Below are positions 8,769 through 16,441 of a DNA stretch of 48,491 bases, piece after piece; position 1 is the first letter of the stretch, and the number at the start of each line of letters is the position of its first letter. Source of the DNA: Candidatus Helarchaeota archaeon (lineage in GTDB: Archaea; Asgardarchaeota; Lokiarchaeia; Helarchaeales; RDOG01); NCBI GenBank assembly GCA_029838215.1, contig JALGVI010000043.1, positions 1-48,491 of the forward strand, written 5' to 3'. The translations under genes were made by a program, and so were the position numbers. The notes under the pieces are model-generated. The model saw nothing but the letters and a program-made list of their open reading frames with translations. It searched no databases and was not told where the DNA came from.

Positions 8769-9530
8769 ATGAATTGGAGTTTGTGGAAAGCAAAATTTGA
8801 TGAAATAATTGAAGGATTTGGAGGGCAACTTGATTTTCAAGCAGATATTGATTCTGCGAGAGTTCTTAACGATCTTCTTGATGGTTCCATTCAGGATGCA
8901 TTGAAACAGCAGATGTCCAAGAAGATTTCAGGAAGAGAAGTCTTTATTTTTGGATGCGGTCCGTCCTTGGAACGAAACCTTGCTTGCCTACGAGATTTGC
9001 ATCTTCTGAACGAGTCCAAGACAATTATTGCTGCTGATGGCGCCACGTCATTATTCATTCAGGCAAGAATTCCCGTTGACATCATCGTGTCGGACTTGGA
9101 TGGAAGTGTTCCCGACATCATTCAAGCAAGTCAAATGGGAGCAATAATTGTCATTCACGCGCATGGAGATAATGTAAAATTAATCAAAAAATTCGTTCAT
9201 TCGTTGCGAAATTGCATGGGTACTTGTCAAACGCAACCATTTGGATGGCTTCACAATTGGGGAGGTTTTACTGATGGTGATAGATGCGTTTTTCTAGCAG
9301 AGCATTTTCTAGCACGTAGAATCATGCTTTTTGGTTTTGATTTCGGGGAGAGCGTTGGAAAATATTCGAAGCCCTCATTCAAGCATTCAATGCCTGCAAC
9401 TCAGATAAAAAAACAAAAACTTCACGTGGCATTCCAACTAATTGAATTCCTGAAGGCGAATACAGATACACGCATTATAAATTGTACTTTTTTAACCGAA
9501 AGAGAAATCTTGGACATCATAACAGCTTGA
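8769..9530 (+). CDS. mptE: 6-hydroxymethyl-7,8-dihydropterin pyrophosphokinase, MptE type
   Basis: A 253-residue protein of the DUF115/MptE family, which transfers pyrophosphate from ATP to 6-hydroxymethyl-7,8-dihydropterin on the way to tetrahydromethanopterin or folate-like carriers. The motifs appear in order: GCGPSLERN (62-70), ADGA (89-92), SDLDG (108-112), HAHGDN (130-135), QTQP (154-157) and GGFTDGDR (165-172). Length matches the archaeal enzymes. It implies pterin-based C1 carriers in this organism. It converges with a small zinc-ribbon gene on the opposite strand, 16 bases apart. Confidence 0.88.
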   Translation: MNWSLWKAKFDEIIEGFGGQLDFQADIDSARVLNDLLDGSIQDALKQQMSKKISGREVFIFGCGPSLERNLACLRDLHLLNESKTIIAADGATSLFIQARIPVDIIVSDLDGSVPDIIQASQMGAIIVIHAHGDNVKLIKKFVHSLRNCMGTCQTQPFGWLHNWGGFTDGDRCVFLAEHFLARRIMLFGFDFGESVGKYSKPSFKHSMPATQIKKQKLHVAFQLIEFLKANTDTRIINCTFLTEREILDIITA

Positions 9531-9546
9531 ATTATAATTCCGCTTC

Positions 9547-9705
9547 TCATCTAGAAATGCTAACTAGTTGTGGATTAAATGAAAGCGTTTTATGACAGCG
9601 TGGACATTCATCCCCGAATCGTTTCAAGATTTCAGAAGGGCAAATTAATTCCTGACTATTATATAAGATAAAACCACATTTTCTACAGTAAATTCGTTGT
9701 GGCAT
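9547..9705 (-). CDS. 52-residue zinc-ribbon protein
   Basis: A small minus-strand gene. The translation begins MPQRIYCRKCGFILY and has a second knuckle, DECPRCHKT. It therefore carries CxxCG and CPxC pairs about 24 residues apart, with EI...RFG between them, the layout of small archaeal zinc ribbons. A strong ribosome-binding site (GGAGTGAGGTG) ends three bases before the ATG at 9705. Stop is TGA at 9547-9549. Partners are unknown; small ribbons of this kind often bind nucleic acid or larger complexes. Confidence 0.68.
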   Translation of the reverse strand: MPQRIYCRKCGFILYNSQELICPSEILKRFGDECPRCHKTLSFNPQLVSISR

Positions 9706-10020
9706 GACACCTCACTCCCCTTTTAGGGTGATTTTTCCACTCATAATTGCTCAATATTTCCTTTCTTGTATAAGTATAGGTCAAAAGTCCCCAATCCTCA
9801 AGTGAATGAGTAGAAATCAAATGAATCTAAACGACTCCCATCTATTTAAACTTTTGTAGAATCTAAAAAATCGAATTCGAATAAATACCAAAATCATGAT
9901 ATATATTATAATGATTGATAGATTCAAGAAGTAATCAAGACTTTAAGTTTAAGTCTAAGAATTTTAATGCAATGAAATTTGCCATCGTGCTCGTTCATTC
10001 GTGAAAGGAAGCGTGAGATC
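9706..10020. other. Intergenic divergent promoter region
   Basis: This 315-base AT-rich gap separates the zinc-ribbon gene (leftward) and the topoisomerase gene (rightward). TATA-like elements are CTATTTAAAC near 9841 and ATGATATATATTATAATG near 9896-9913. The latter is better placed for the topoisomerase. I see no further gene, tRNA or repeat in it. Confidence 0.4.
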
Positions 10021-12435
10021 ATGACAACATTAATCGTTACGGAAAAACCAACAGCGTGCCAGAAAATTTCGGCTATTTTATCAAATAAAAAACATCGTAA
10101 ATTGCAAAAGCCAGGTTCAAAAGTCACGTTTTATGAAAGCGTGATTGATGGTGAGAAGGTTATCGTTGTTTCGGGTATTGGACATTTATTCCAAGCCACG
10201 AGAAAGCATAAAATCAAGGGAGATCCGTGGCAATATCCATTTTGGGATGTCGAGTGGGCTCCATCTCACGAATTAAAGCGTTCTTTGCGTAGAAATGAAG
10301 ATTTTGTCACGTACATAAAGGAGCTTGCACGAGAAGCGGATAATTTCATCAATGCTTGCGATTATGACCTTGAAGGTGCCACTATCGGATATTGCATCTT
10401 GAAGTATTGTTGTGGACCTGAAGCCGTTGAAAAAGCAAAGAGAATGAAGTTTTCTTCGATGACAGAAAAGGAGATCTTGAATTCGTTCAATAATTTGCTT
10501 CCCAGTTTAAATTTTGAGCTGGTTGAGGCAGGACTTACCCGTCACGAAGTTGATTTGCTTTATGGTATTAATTTGACTGCGGCTTTAACCTCTTCAATCA
10601 TTAATTCTGGCGTGTTAAAGTTTAAAATACTATCCACGGGTCGCGTTCAAGGCCCGACATTAAAATTCGTGTTTGAGCGAGAGAACGAAGTCCAAACTCA
10701 CGTTCCTAAGCCTTACTGGACCATTAACGCTTCTACAAAAATAAATGGTAGTTCCTTAACACTTGATTATTCAAAAAGCAAGATTTGGAAGTTAACAGAA
10801 GTTAATGAGATTCTCGATCATTGTAAGGGAAAAAATGGCATTATTAAAGATATCAAGAAACAACAGAGAAAATCCAATCCTCCTGAACCGCTTAACTTGA
10901 GTGTTTTGCAAAGTCAATCATATAATCATCTCGGATACACGCCTTCACAGACATTAAGAATTGCAGAACGTTTGTATCTTTCCGGTCTGATTAGTTATCC
11001 GCGAACATCCAGTCAAATCATTCCAGAAGACATTGACTTGCAGTCAATCGTTTCGGGCATTAAGGAGAATGCTAAATATTCCAAATACATAGATAAAATC
11101 TTGAAAAAAGGTCCATTGGTACCTACAAAGGGAAAAAAGACAGATCCTGCCCATCCTCCAATCTTGCCTACAGGGGAAAAACCAACACGAAAGCTCTCAT
11201 CCACGGAAGAACGCCTCCTTGAGTTAATCACTCGTAGATTTCTTGCGATTTTTGGAGATCCTGCAGTAATTCAGAGCATAAAAACCGTTGTAGGAGTAAA
11301 TTCTCATTCATTTAACTTGACAGGTCGAAGGATCATTGAGCCGGGCTGGATGGAAATTTACCATTATTCACAAACAAAAGAAATCATCCTTCCCGATCTT
11401 AAAATCGGGCAAACGCTATCCCTCAAGTTCTCCACGGAAGAAAAGTTTACGAGCGGTCCCTCAAGATTCAATGCAAATTCGCTGCGAAAGGTAATGGAAG
11501 AAAATGAAATAGGCACGAAAGCCACGAGAGCAGACATCATAGATAAATTAAGCAAGCGCGGTTATGTAGGAGGGCGACAGATATATCTCTATGATTTGGG
11601 AATCGCTCTTATCGAGGTTCTTGAAAAATATTGTAATGAGATAAACAGTATTGAAATGACGAGGACGTTAGAAAAAGACATGGAAGCAATCGAACAAGGG
11701 AAATTAAATCGGGAAGATATCTTGGAAAAGGTTCGCGCGTATTTGGGTCTGGTGTTGGAGAAGTTCAAGGAAAATGAAAAGAATATTGGAGTTGAACTTG
11801 CAGAATCCATCAAGAGTACTTGGGAACGACAAAGAATCATAGGGAAATGTAATGTCTGTGAGGGGAACCTTGTCGTGATTAGATCACTGGGAACTAAAAA
11901 ACGTTTTATTGGATGTACGAATTACCAAGTATGTGCCAAGTGCGATCAACCAAAAGAAGCCTGCGTGTGTAAATGTGAAGTCTGCGGAGAGCCTAAGGGC
12001 AGTTGTGAATGCAAAGAGGGACCAGAGGATGAACCAGATCGAAAACATTATTACCCAAAATGCTCAAACTCGTTTCCAGTAGCACAGCGCGGAAGCATTA
12101 CGCCTCTTGATAATAAATTTTGCCCATATTGTGAACAGGAATTTGGTGTCAAGTATCCAATGTTCCAATTGCGCTTGCCAAACTCCAAGCGACCTTTTTA
12201 TGCCTGCGTGAATTGGACTCAACATCCAAAATCAAAAAAGGCCAAGAAAACAAAGGAGACAGAAGGAAAAGCCGAAGAAGTAAAGGAAGAAACGCCTGAC
12301 AAGTCTAAAAAGGTCAAAAAGACAAAAAAAGCAAAGAAAGCTAAAGCAAAAAAGAAAACCAAAAAGAAAAAGACCGCTAAGAAAAAGAAGAAGTCAAGCA
12401 AGACAAAAAAAGCAAAAAAGAAAACTAAAAAATGA
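10021..12435 (+). CDS. topA: DNA topoisomerase I (type IA) with Cys-rich and lysine-rich tail
   Basis: An 804-residue type IA topoisomerase that relaxes negative supercoils by single-strand passage. The TOPRIM domain starts at MTTLIVTEKPTAC and includes the acidic CDYDLEG motif. The catalytic Tyr is Tyr326 in LISYPRTSSQ, and the GTKATRAD motif follows near residue 500. The C-terminal part (about 609-720) contains several CxxC zinc knuckles, some spaced unusually closely (CAKCDQP..CVCKCEVCG). Residues 733-804 are almost wholly Lys, Ala, Thr and Ser, like a histone H1 tail. The ATG at 10021 is preferred over an upstream TTG at 9979 because the family motif begins exactly there. No reverse gyrase helicase domain is present. 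Confidence 0.92.
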   Translation: MTTLIVTEKPTACQKISAILSNKKHRKLQKPGSKVTFYESVIDGEKVIVVSGIGHLFQATRKHKIKGDPWQYPFWDVEWAPSHELKRSLRRNEDFVTYIKELAREADNFINACDYDLEGATIGYCILKYCCGPEAVEKAKRMKFSSMTEKEILNSFNNLLPSLNFELVEAGLTRHEVDLLYGINLTAALTSSIINSGVLKFKILSTGRVQGPTLKFVFERENEVQTHVPKPYWTINASTKINGSSLTLDYSKSKIWKLTEVNEILDHCKGKNGIIKDIKKQQRKSNPPEPLNLSVLQSQSYNHLGYTPSQTLRIAERLYLSGLISYPRTSSQIIPEDIDLQSIVSGIKENAKYSKYIDKILKKGPLVPTKGKKTDPAHPPILPTGEKPTRKLSSTEERLLELITRRFLAIFGDPAVIQSIKTVVGVNSHSFNLTGRRIIEPGWMEIYHYSQTKEIILPDLKIGQTLSLKFSTEEKFTSGPSRFNANSLRKVMEENEIGTKATRADIIDKLSKRGYVGGRQIYLYDLGIALIEVLEKYCNEINSIEMTRTLEKDMEAIEQGKLNREDILEKVRAYLGLVLEKFKENEKNIGVELAESIKSTWERQRIIGKCNVCEGNLVVIRSLGTKKRFIGCTNYQVCAKCDQPKEACVCKCEVCGEPKGSCECKEGPEDEPDRKHYYPKCSNSFPVAQRGSITPLDNKFCPYCEQEFGVKYPMFQLRLPNSKRPFYACVNWTQHPKSKKAKKTKETEGKAEEVKEETPDKSKKVKKTKKAKKAKAKKKTKKKKTAKKKKKSSKTKKAKKKTKK

Positions 12436-12485
12436 ATAAACATTCAGGATTTTCACGGAAAATATTCTTAATTCTACATTTTCGT

Positions 12486-13670
12486 CTAAATTTTTAATTT
12501 TTCCACGCCATTTGGGATGTCACAGATGTAGACATCCAGCGTTTGCCCAAAAGCATGTTCATATTCAGAACATAGAGTATCTACGATAGTTTTCACGTAT
12601 TTATTTATTACAAGACCAAACACGCATCCACCCATCCCTGCTCCTGTAAGTCGTCCTCCAACTACACCGTCTTCGATCTTTAGGTGGTCAATGATAAAAT
12701 CCAATTCGGAACAACTAACTTCGTATAGGGTTTTTAGACTTTCGTGAGAGGCATATAGCAGTTCACCAACGGTTTTGAGGTTCCCACGCTTCATCTCATT
12801 TACAGTTTGGAGAACACGAGCATTTTCCCTGATAACGTGTTCACAACGTTTTCTTATAGGTTGAGGTATGGTGCTTTTAAACTCTTCGAACTCATTCACG
12901 GATGCATCTCTCAGCGAACGAATTCTGGGAAGATGATTTTGAAGTAATTTTACGCCGCGAAGGCACTCATCCTTGCGGATGTTAATAAAGTCCTTTACGG
13001 CGTGTCGAATTTTTGTATTAAAAATCACAATTTTATGTTCTTTTAAAGGAACGGGCACGAGCTCGTGCTTAAATGGTGGTCGACAATCCAAAAACAATGC
13101 TTTGTCACGCTTTCCCAGCGCAGAAATAAACTGGTCCATTATTCCACAAGAAATCCCCATGTAAACATTCTCTGCTTGATATGCAATCATCGCGAGTTTT
13201 TCGGAATCCAAGCTGAGATCGCCGGTTTGTCTGAAAATATGACCGACTGCCACTTCAAATGCTGCGGATGAACTCAATCCTCCTCCAATTGGGATTTCAG
13301 AAAGACATGCCGCCGTGAAACCATTAGGAGAAAATCCTTCTTTTTGAAGAAAATGGGCAACGCCCTTGGCATAATCCATCCACGACCCATCTTTTTCAAA
13401 GTTATCCAACTTGAAAGAAAGAGTTTGATTAAAATCTATGGAATGAATCTTAACGATTTTGCTTGAGTTCGGAACTGCAACGATGATCATATCTTTTGAG
13501 ATAGTTATTGGAAATACAAATCCTTCATTATAGTCGGTATGTCCACCAATGAGATTTATTCTTCCAGGAGCTCTACACGCTACTGCTTGTGGTTCTTTAT
13601 CTTTCTTTAATAGTTCTAATAATTTTGCATGACATCGTTCAAGTGCTGATCGTCTGGTCATTTCATCCAC
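12486..13670 (-). CDS. galK: Galactokinase-like GHMP kinase
   Basis: A 394-residue GHMP kinase that should phosphorylate galactose at C1. The three family motifs are present: GRINLIGGHTDY (36-47), PIGGGLSSSAA in the middle, and GRLTGAGMGGC near the C-terminus. The galactokinase signature normally has Glu or Asp before His-X-Asp-Tyr; here it is Gly43. In human GALK1 the equivalent Glu43 contacts galactose, so specificity may differ. The frame opens with GTG at 13670; ATG 13661 is three codons in. It is convergent with topA and lies 23 bases downstream of the RqcH gene on the same strand. Confidence 0.83.
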   Translation of the reverse strand: MDEMTRRSALERCHAKLLELLKKDKEPQAVACRAPGRINLIGGHTDYNEGFVFPITISKDMIIVAVPNSSKIVKIHSIDFNQTLSFKLDNFEKDGSWMDYAKGVAHFLQKEGFSPNGFTAACLSEIPIGGGLSSSAAFEVAVGHIFRQTGDLSLDSEKLAMIAYQAENVYMGISCGIMDQFISALGKRDKALFLDCRPPFKHELVPVPLKEHKIVIFNTKIRHAVKDFINIRKDECLRGVKLLQNHLPRIRSLRDASVNEFEEFKSTIPQPIRKRCEHVIRENARVLQTVNEMKRGNLKTVGELLYASHESLKTLYEVSCSELDFIIDHLKIEDGVVGGRLTGAGMGGCVFGLVINKYVKTIVDTLCSEYEHAFGQTLDVYICDIPNGVEKLKI

Positions 13671-13692
13671 AATTCAAAAGTTTTATTGATAT

Positions 13693-15783
13693 TTAAGATG
13701 GTTTCATTTTCTTTTTTTTATGAACCAGAATATCTCCCTTACCTGCAGGAATCAAGCGCTGTATTTCGTCTAAGGGTATTTTTTTTATTAATGTCACGAG
13801 ATCTTCGGATTGATCACTTGTTCTTGCGATATCCATCCATTTATTCTTGATTAGTTTACATAAGGCACCGCTTTTTTTATCACCCGGAATGATCTCAACT
13901 GGGAACAACAGATCCATTTCGGGCTTAAGCGTGGGTTCTACAATGGGAGTAGGTTCGTCTTCTTGAATGCGAATGCCCAAACGTAGTTTTAGTGGATTAT
14001 TTTTCATTGCATTTTTCGTACCTTTCACGATGAAAGAACCCTTTGCCAGATATTCACCTGATGGTGGTGAAAAACTTACCTGTTCACCCTTGACCCAATA
14101 GCCATCAGCGACAGAAAAGTTTGATTTCCATGCACTTGAAAAAGAAACAGTAAATTGAACAGCCTCTTGAATTGTTTCATTTGAAACAGGTTCGTTGTTG
14201 GTTTTAATTATTCCTACGGCAGCTCCACGAAAAGTTGCATGAATAAAAATATCACTTGAATCCATGTGCTTCCTTACCAAAATCTCATTGCTCTTGAGAT
14301 CTCGACCTGCAAGCACTAGAAATCCGTCCGAGGAATAAAACCAATGATATGCTTCGTACCACTTGCGTTTACGCTTTTTCTTGAGACCTTTTTCAATTTG
14401 AATGGGTTCTGGCTCTTGGACTTCCTGTTGAGCGAGTTTGATTTTTTCCGTGGTATTTTGAATGGCGATTAATGCTCCTTTAATTTTATTTGCGGCTTTT
14501 TTGGATTTCAAATAAAAATCATTAGCAATATCGGTTGGTTTCTTTCTGAAATCTATTGATAAGACAGTATCGTCTAATCGTATTGCAACGCTGGCGGTTT
14601 TAGGCGAAATTTTTTCGACAATGAGAGCAGCAGGAATGCCTTGTTGCTTGGCTTTTTCAATGTTTTCAATAATTTGATCCCAAGACATTTTCTTTTTACG
14701 GGCTTCCGTTATCGTCTCAAGTAATTCTTGTAAAGGCGTGAAGTGAGCGTAAATCAAATCGCCATGTTTCTTGTTTAACTCAGCAGTTTTGTTGAATTCA
14801 TCCATCTTCTTTTGTTGTTCTTTCAGTACTTTTTCTAACTTGCTCAATTTAGTTCCTTTTGTTTTCGCTTCTTGTTGAATTGTTTTTTCAAGAACATTGA
14901 TTTCTTTTTTACTGTAAAACTCGTCAACCGTTTCGTTATACGTGTCGAATTTGCGGACGAATTGTAACCCGATTGCTTCTTCATGATGCAACTTAAAAGG
15001 AGACACGGAATGAACTTCACCATTTTTTAACACGGTTACGGGCTCATATTGTTTATTTAATAATTTAGCTTGTAATTCTTCGATTTTTTCAAATAATATC
15101 GAAATTTCTTGGTCGGTTAACTCGGATGCTTTTTTATCTTTTTCTATCTTGCTCAGAAAACACAATTCTTCTGCGTATCTCGGGCTCAAGTTTATATTAC
15201 TCAATAATGTAGAGATTATCGGACGTTCAGAGCCCTCAAGGTATCTTTTAAGGTCTTCCAACTCCAAACTCAAGAAATTTTCGCCTTTGCTTGGAATGAA
15301 ATTAAATTCACGGTTTGGGATGATCCTTCGATCACGCATCGTCTTGTAGAACAGTGCCGTGATGACATTCCGAGAAGAATTCGTTAGTACGACATTTCCA
15401 TCACGAAAGAACTCACAAATAAGCTTATAATTATCCGGAACGGGTTGTTCGGAATCAGCACCAGGAGGAAGAATGCGCCCAATTTCAAACACGACTATCC
15501 GATCGAGATTATACTGGGAGATCTTTTTTATCCTCAAATTCTTGAGTCTTTTTCTCAGGCTCACGCAAAAATTCGGCGGGAATCGTGGTTTAGGTCGTTC
15601 ATAATTCGTGAGATGTATCCTGATACCCGGTTGAATTAATAATTGGCATGCCTTCTTGGTAACGGTCCTCAACTTGAGCAGGATAATATTTTCTTCGAGG
15701 ACATAGATTTGTTGAATCCACGCTCCTAATAGTTCATCATTTAGCTCTGATACAATCGCATGTATGTCAAAATTCGACATCAT
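13693..15783 (-). CDS. rqcH: NFACT-family ribosome quality control factor (RqcH/Rqc2/NEMF homologue)
   Basis: A 696-residue NFACT protein. The order is an NFACT-N domain (about 1-190), a helix-hairpin-helix region, a long coiled coil (about 280-340 and 410-450), and the NFACT-R domain starting at the motif KWYEAYHWFYSSDGFLVLAG. The Asp-Arg pair needed for tailing by bacterial RqcH is present (Asp94-Arg95 in NLDRIV). The family binds stalled large ribosomal subunits with peptidyl-tRNA and recruits tRNA for Ala or Ala/Thr tailing. Two ATG codons open the frame (15783 and 15780), with AGAGGCG upstream. Divergent from the Rab5IF/EMC6-like gene. C-terminal residues are rich in Lys. Confidence 0.9.
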   Translation of the reverse strand: MMSNFDIHAIVSELNDELLGAWIQQIYVLEENIILLKLRTVTKKACQLLIQPGIRIHLTNYERPKPRFPPNFCVSLRKRLKNLRIKKISQYNLDRIVVFEIGRILPPGADSEQPVPDNYKLICEFFRDGNVVLTNSSRNVITALFYKTMRDRRIIPNREFNFIPSKGENFLSLELEDLKRYLEGSERPIISTLLSNINLSPRYAEELCFLSKIEKDKKASELTDQEISILFEKIEELQAKLLNKQYEPVTVLKNGEVHSVSPFKLHHEEAIGLQFVRKFDTYNETVDEFYSKKEINVLEKTIQQEAKTKGTKLSKLEKVLKEQQKKMDEFNKTAELNKKHGDLIYAHFTPLQELLETITEARKKKMSWDQIIENIEKAKQQGIPAALIVEKISPKTASVAIRLDDTVLSIDFRKKPTDIANDFYLKSKKAANKIKGALIAIQNTTEKIKLAQQEVQEPEPIQIEKGLKKKRKRKWYEAYHWFYSSDGFLVLAGRDLKSNEILVRKHMDSSDIFIHATFRGAAVGIIKTNNEPVSNETIQEAVQFTVSFSSAWKSNFSVADGYWVKGEQVSFSPPSGEYLAKGSFIVKGTKNAMKNNPLKLRLGIRIQEDEPTPIVEPTLKPEMDLLFPVEIIPGDKKSGALCKLIKNKWMDIARTSDQSEDLVTLIKKIPLDEIQRLIPAGKGDILVHKKKKMKPS

Positions 15784-15904
15784 TTTTACAAATTTCGCCT
15801 CTTGTTCGGTTTTTAAAGCCGGAAATCCGTCATTTCATCTAAAAAACATCACACGAAAACATTTAATTGGTGATATTTAATATATCTGATCAACACCGTG
15901 TTCG

Positions 15905-16279
15905 ATGGTTTTTATGGAAAAAATCAAGAAATTCACAGATCGTGTCCAAGCCCTTCCCATAGAAGAGAAAGTATACATATCAAAGGTTCTTCTTGGTCTA
16001 TTAGCTGCCATAATTGGTAGCATTTTAGTTCTGATTCAATTTCATACGGGGATTCCATTCTTTGCACAGGGTATTGCCGTGGGAATCGGCTGGGCACTGG
16101 TTCCCATTCATTGGGCGGTTTGCATTTACGTACTGAAGATAGATCTCAAGAAATTTGGCGGTTCAAAATTTAAAATCTTGACGACGGGTATTGGAGCGTT
16201 CCTTTTTACTTGGCTCATTATTTGGACTATTTGGACTACTTTATGGTGGGTCTGTGTTTATGGACTGCCAACTTTTTAA
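15905..16279 (+). CDS. Rab5IF/EMC6-family-like small membrane protein
   Basis: A 124-residue protein with three membrane helices at about 26-46, 52-76 and 92-116. The second-to-third helix linker (YVLKIDLKKFGG) and helix 3 (TTGIGAFLFTWLIIWTIW) line up by eye with human Rab5IF/C20orf24 (YLQIDEEEYGG and TSFALFMVIWIIFY). The distance from the ID pair to the end of the third helix is the same. Helix 3 also resembles the EMC6 segment GGLFTYVLFWTFLYG. Rab5IF and EMC6 assist insertion of membrane proteins at the ER. The first loop here is longer by about nine residues. A five-base inverted repeat (TGCCG/CGGCA, 16280-16302) follows the stop. The match is from memory and needs a profile search. Confidence 0.5.
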   Translation: MVFMEKIKKFTDRVQALPIEEKVYISKVLLGLLAAIIGSILVLIQFHTGIPFFAQGIAVGIGWALVPIHWAVCIYVLKIDLKKFGGSKFKILTTGIGAFLFTWLIIWTIWTTLWWVCVYGLPTF

Positions 16280-16441
16280 TGCCGTTTTATAATATTTCGG
16301 CACGTGATTATGAGAGAATTTGTCGTTTTCTATCTCATGCTTCAAGTTAGTGTCAATTTTTTTGTTATATCTTGTCCAAAACATACTTCTTTTTAAGGAT
16401 CTCTTCTATTAGTTCTTTTTATATCAAGATAGAAAGGAGAT

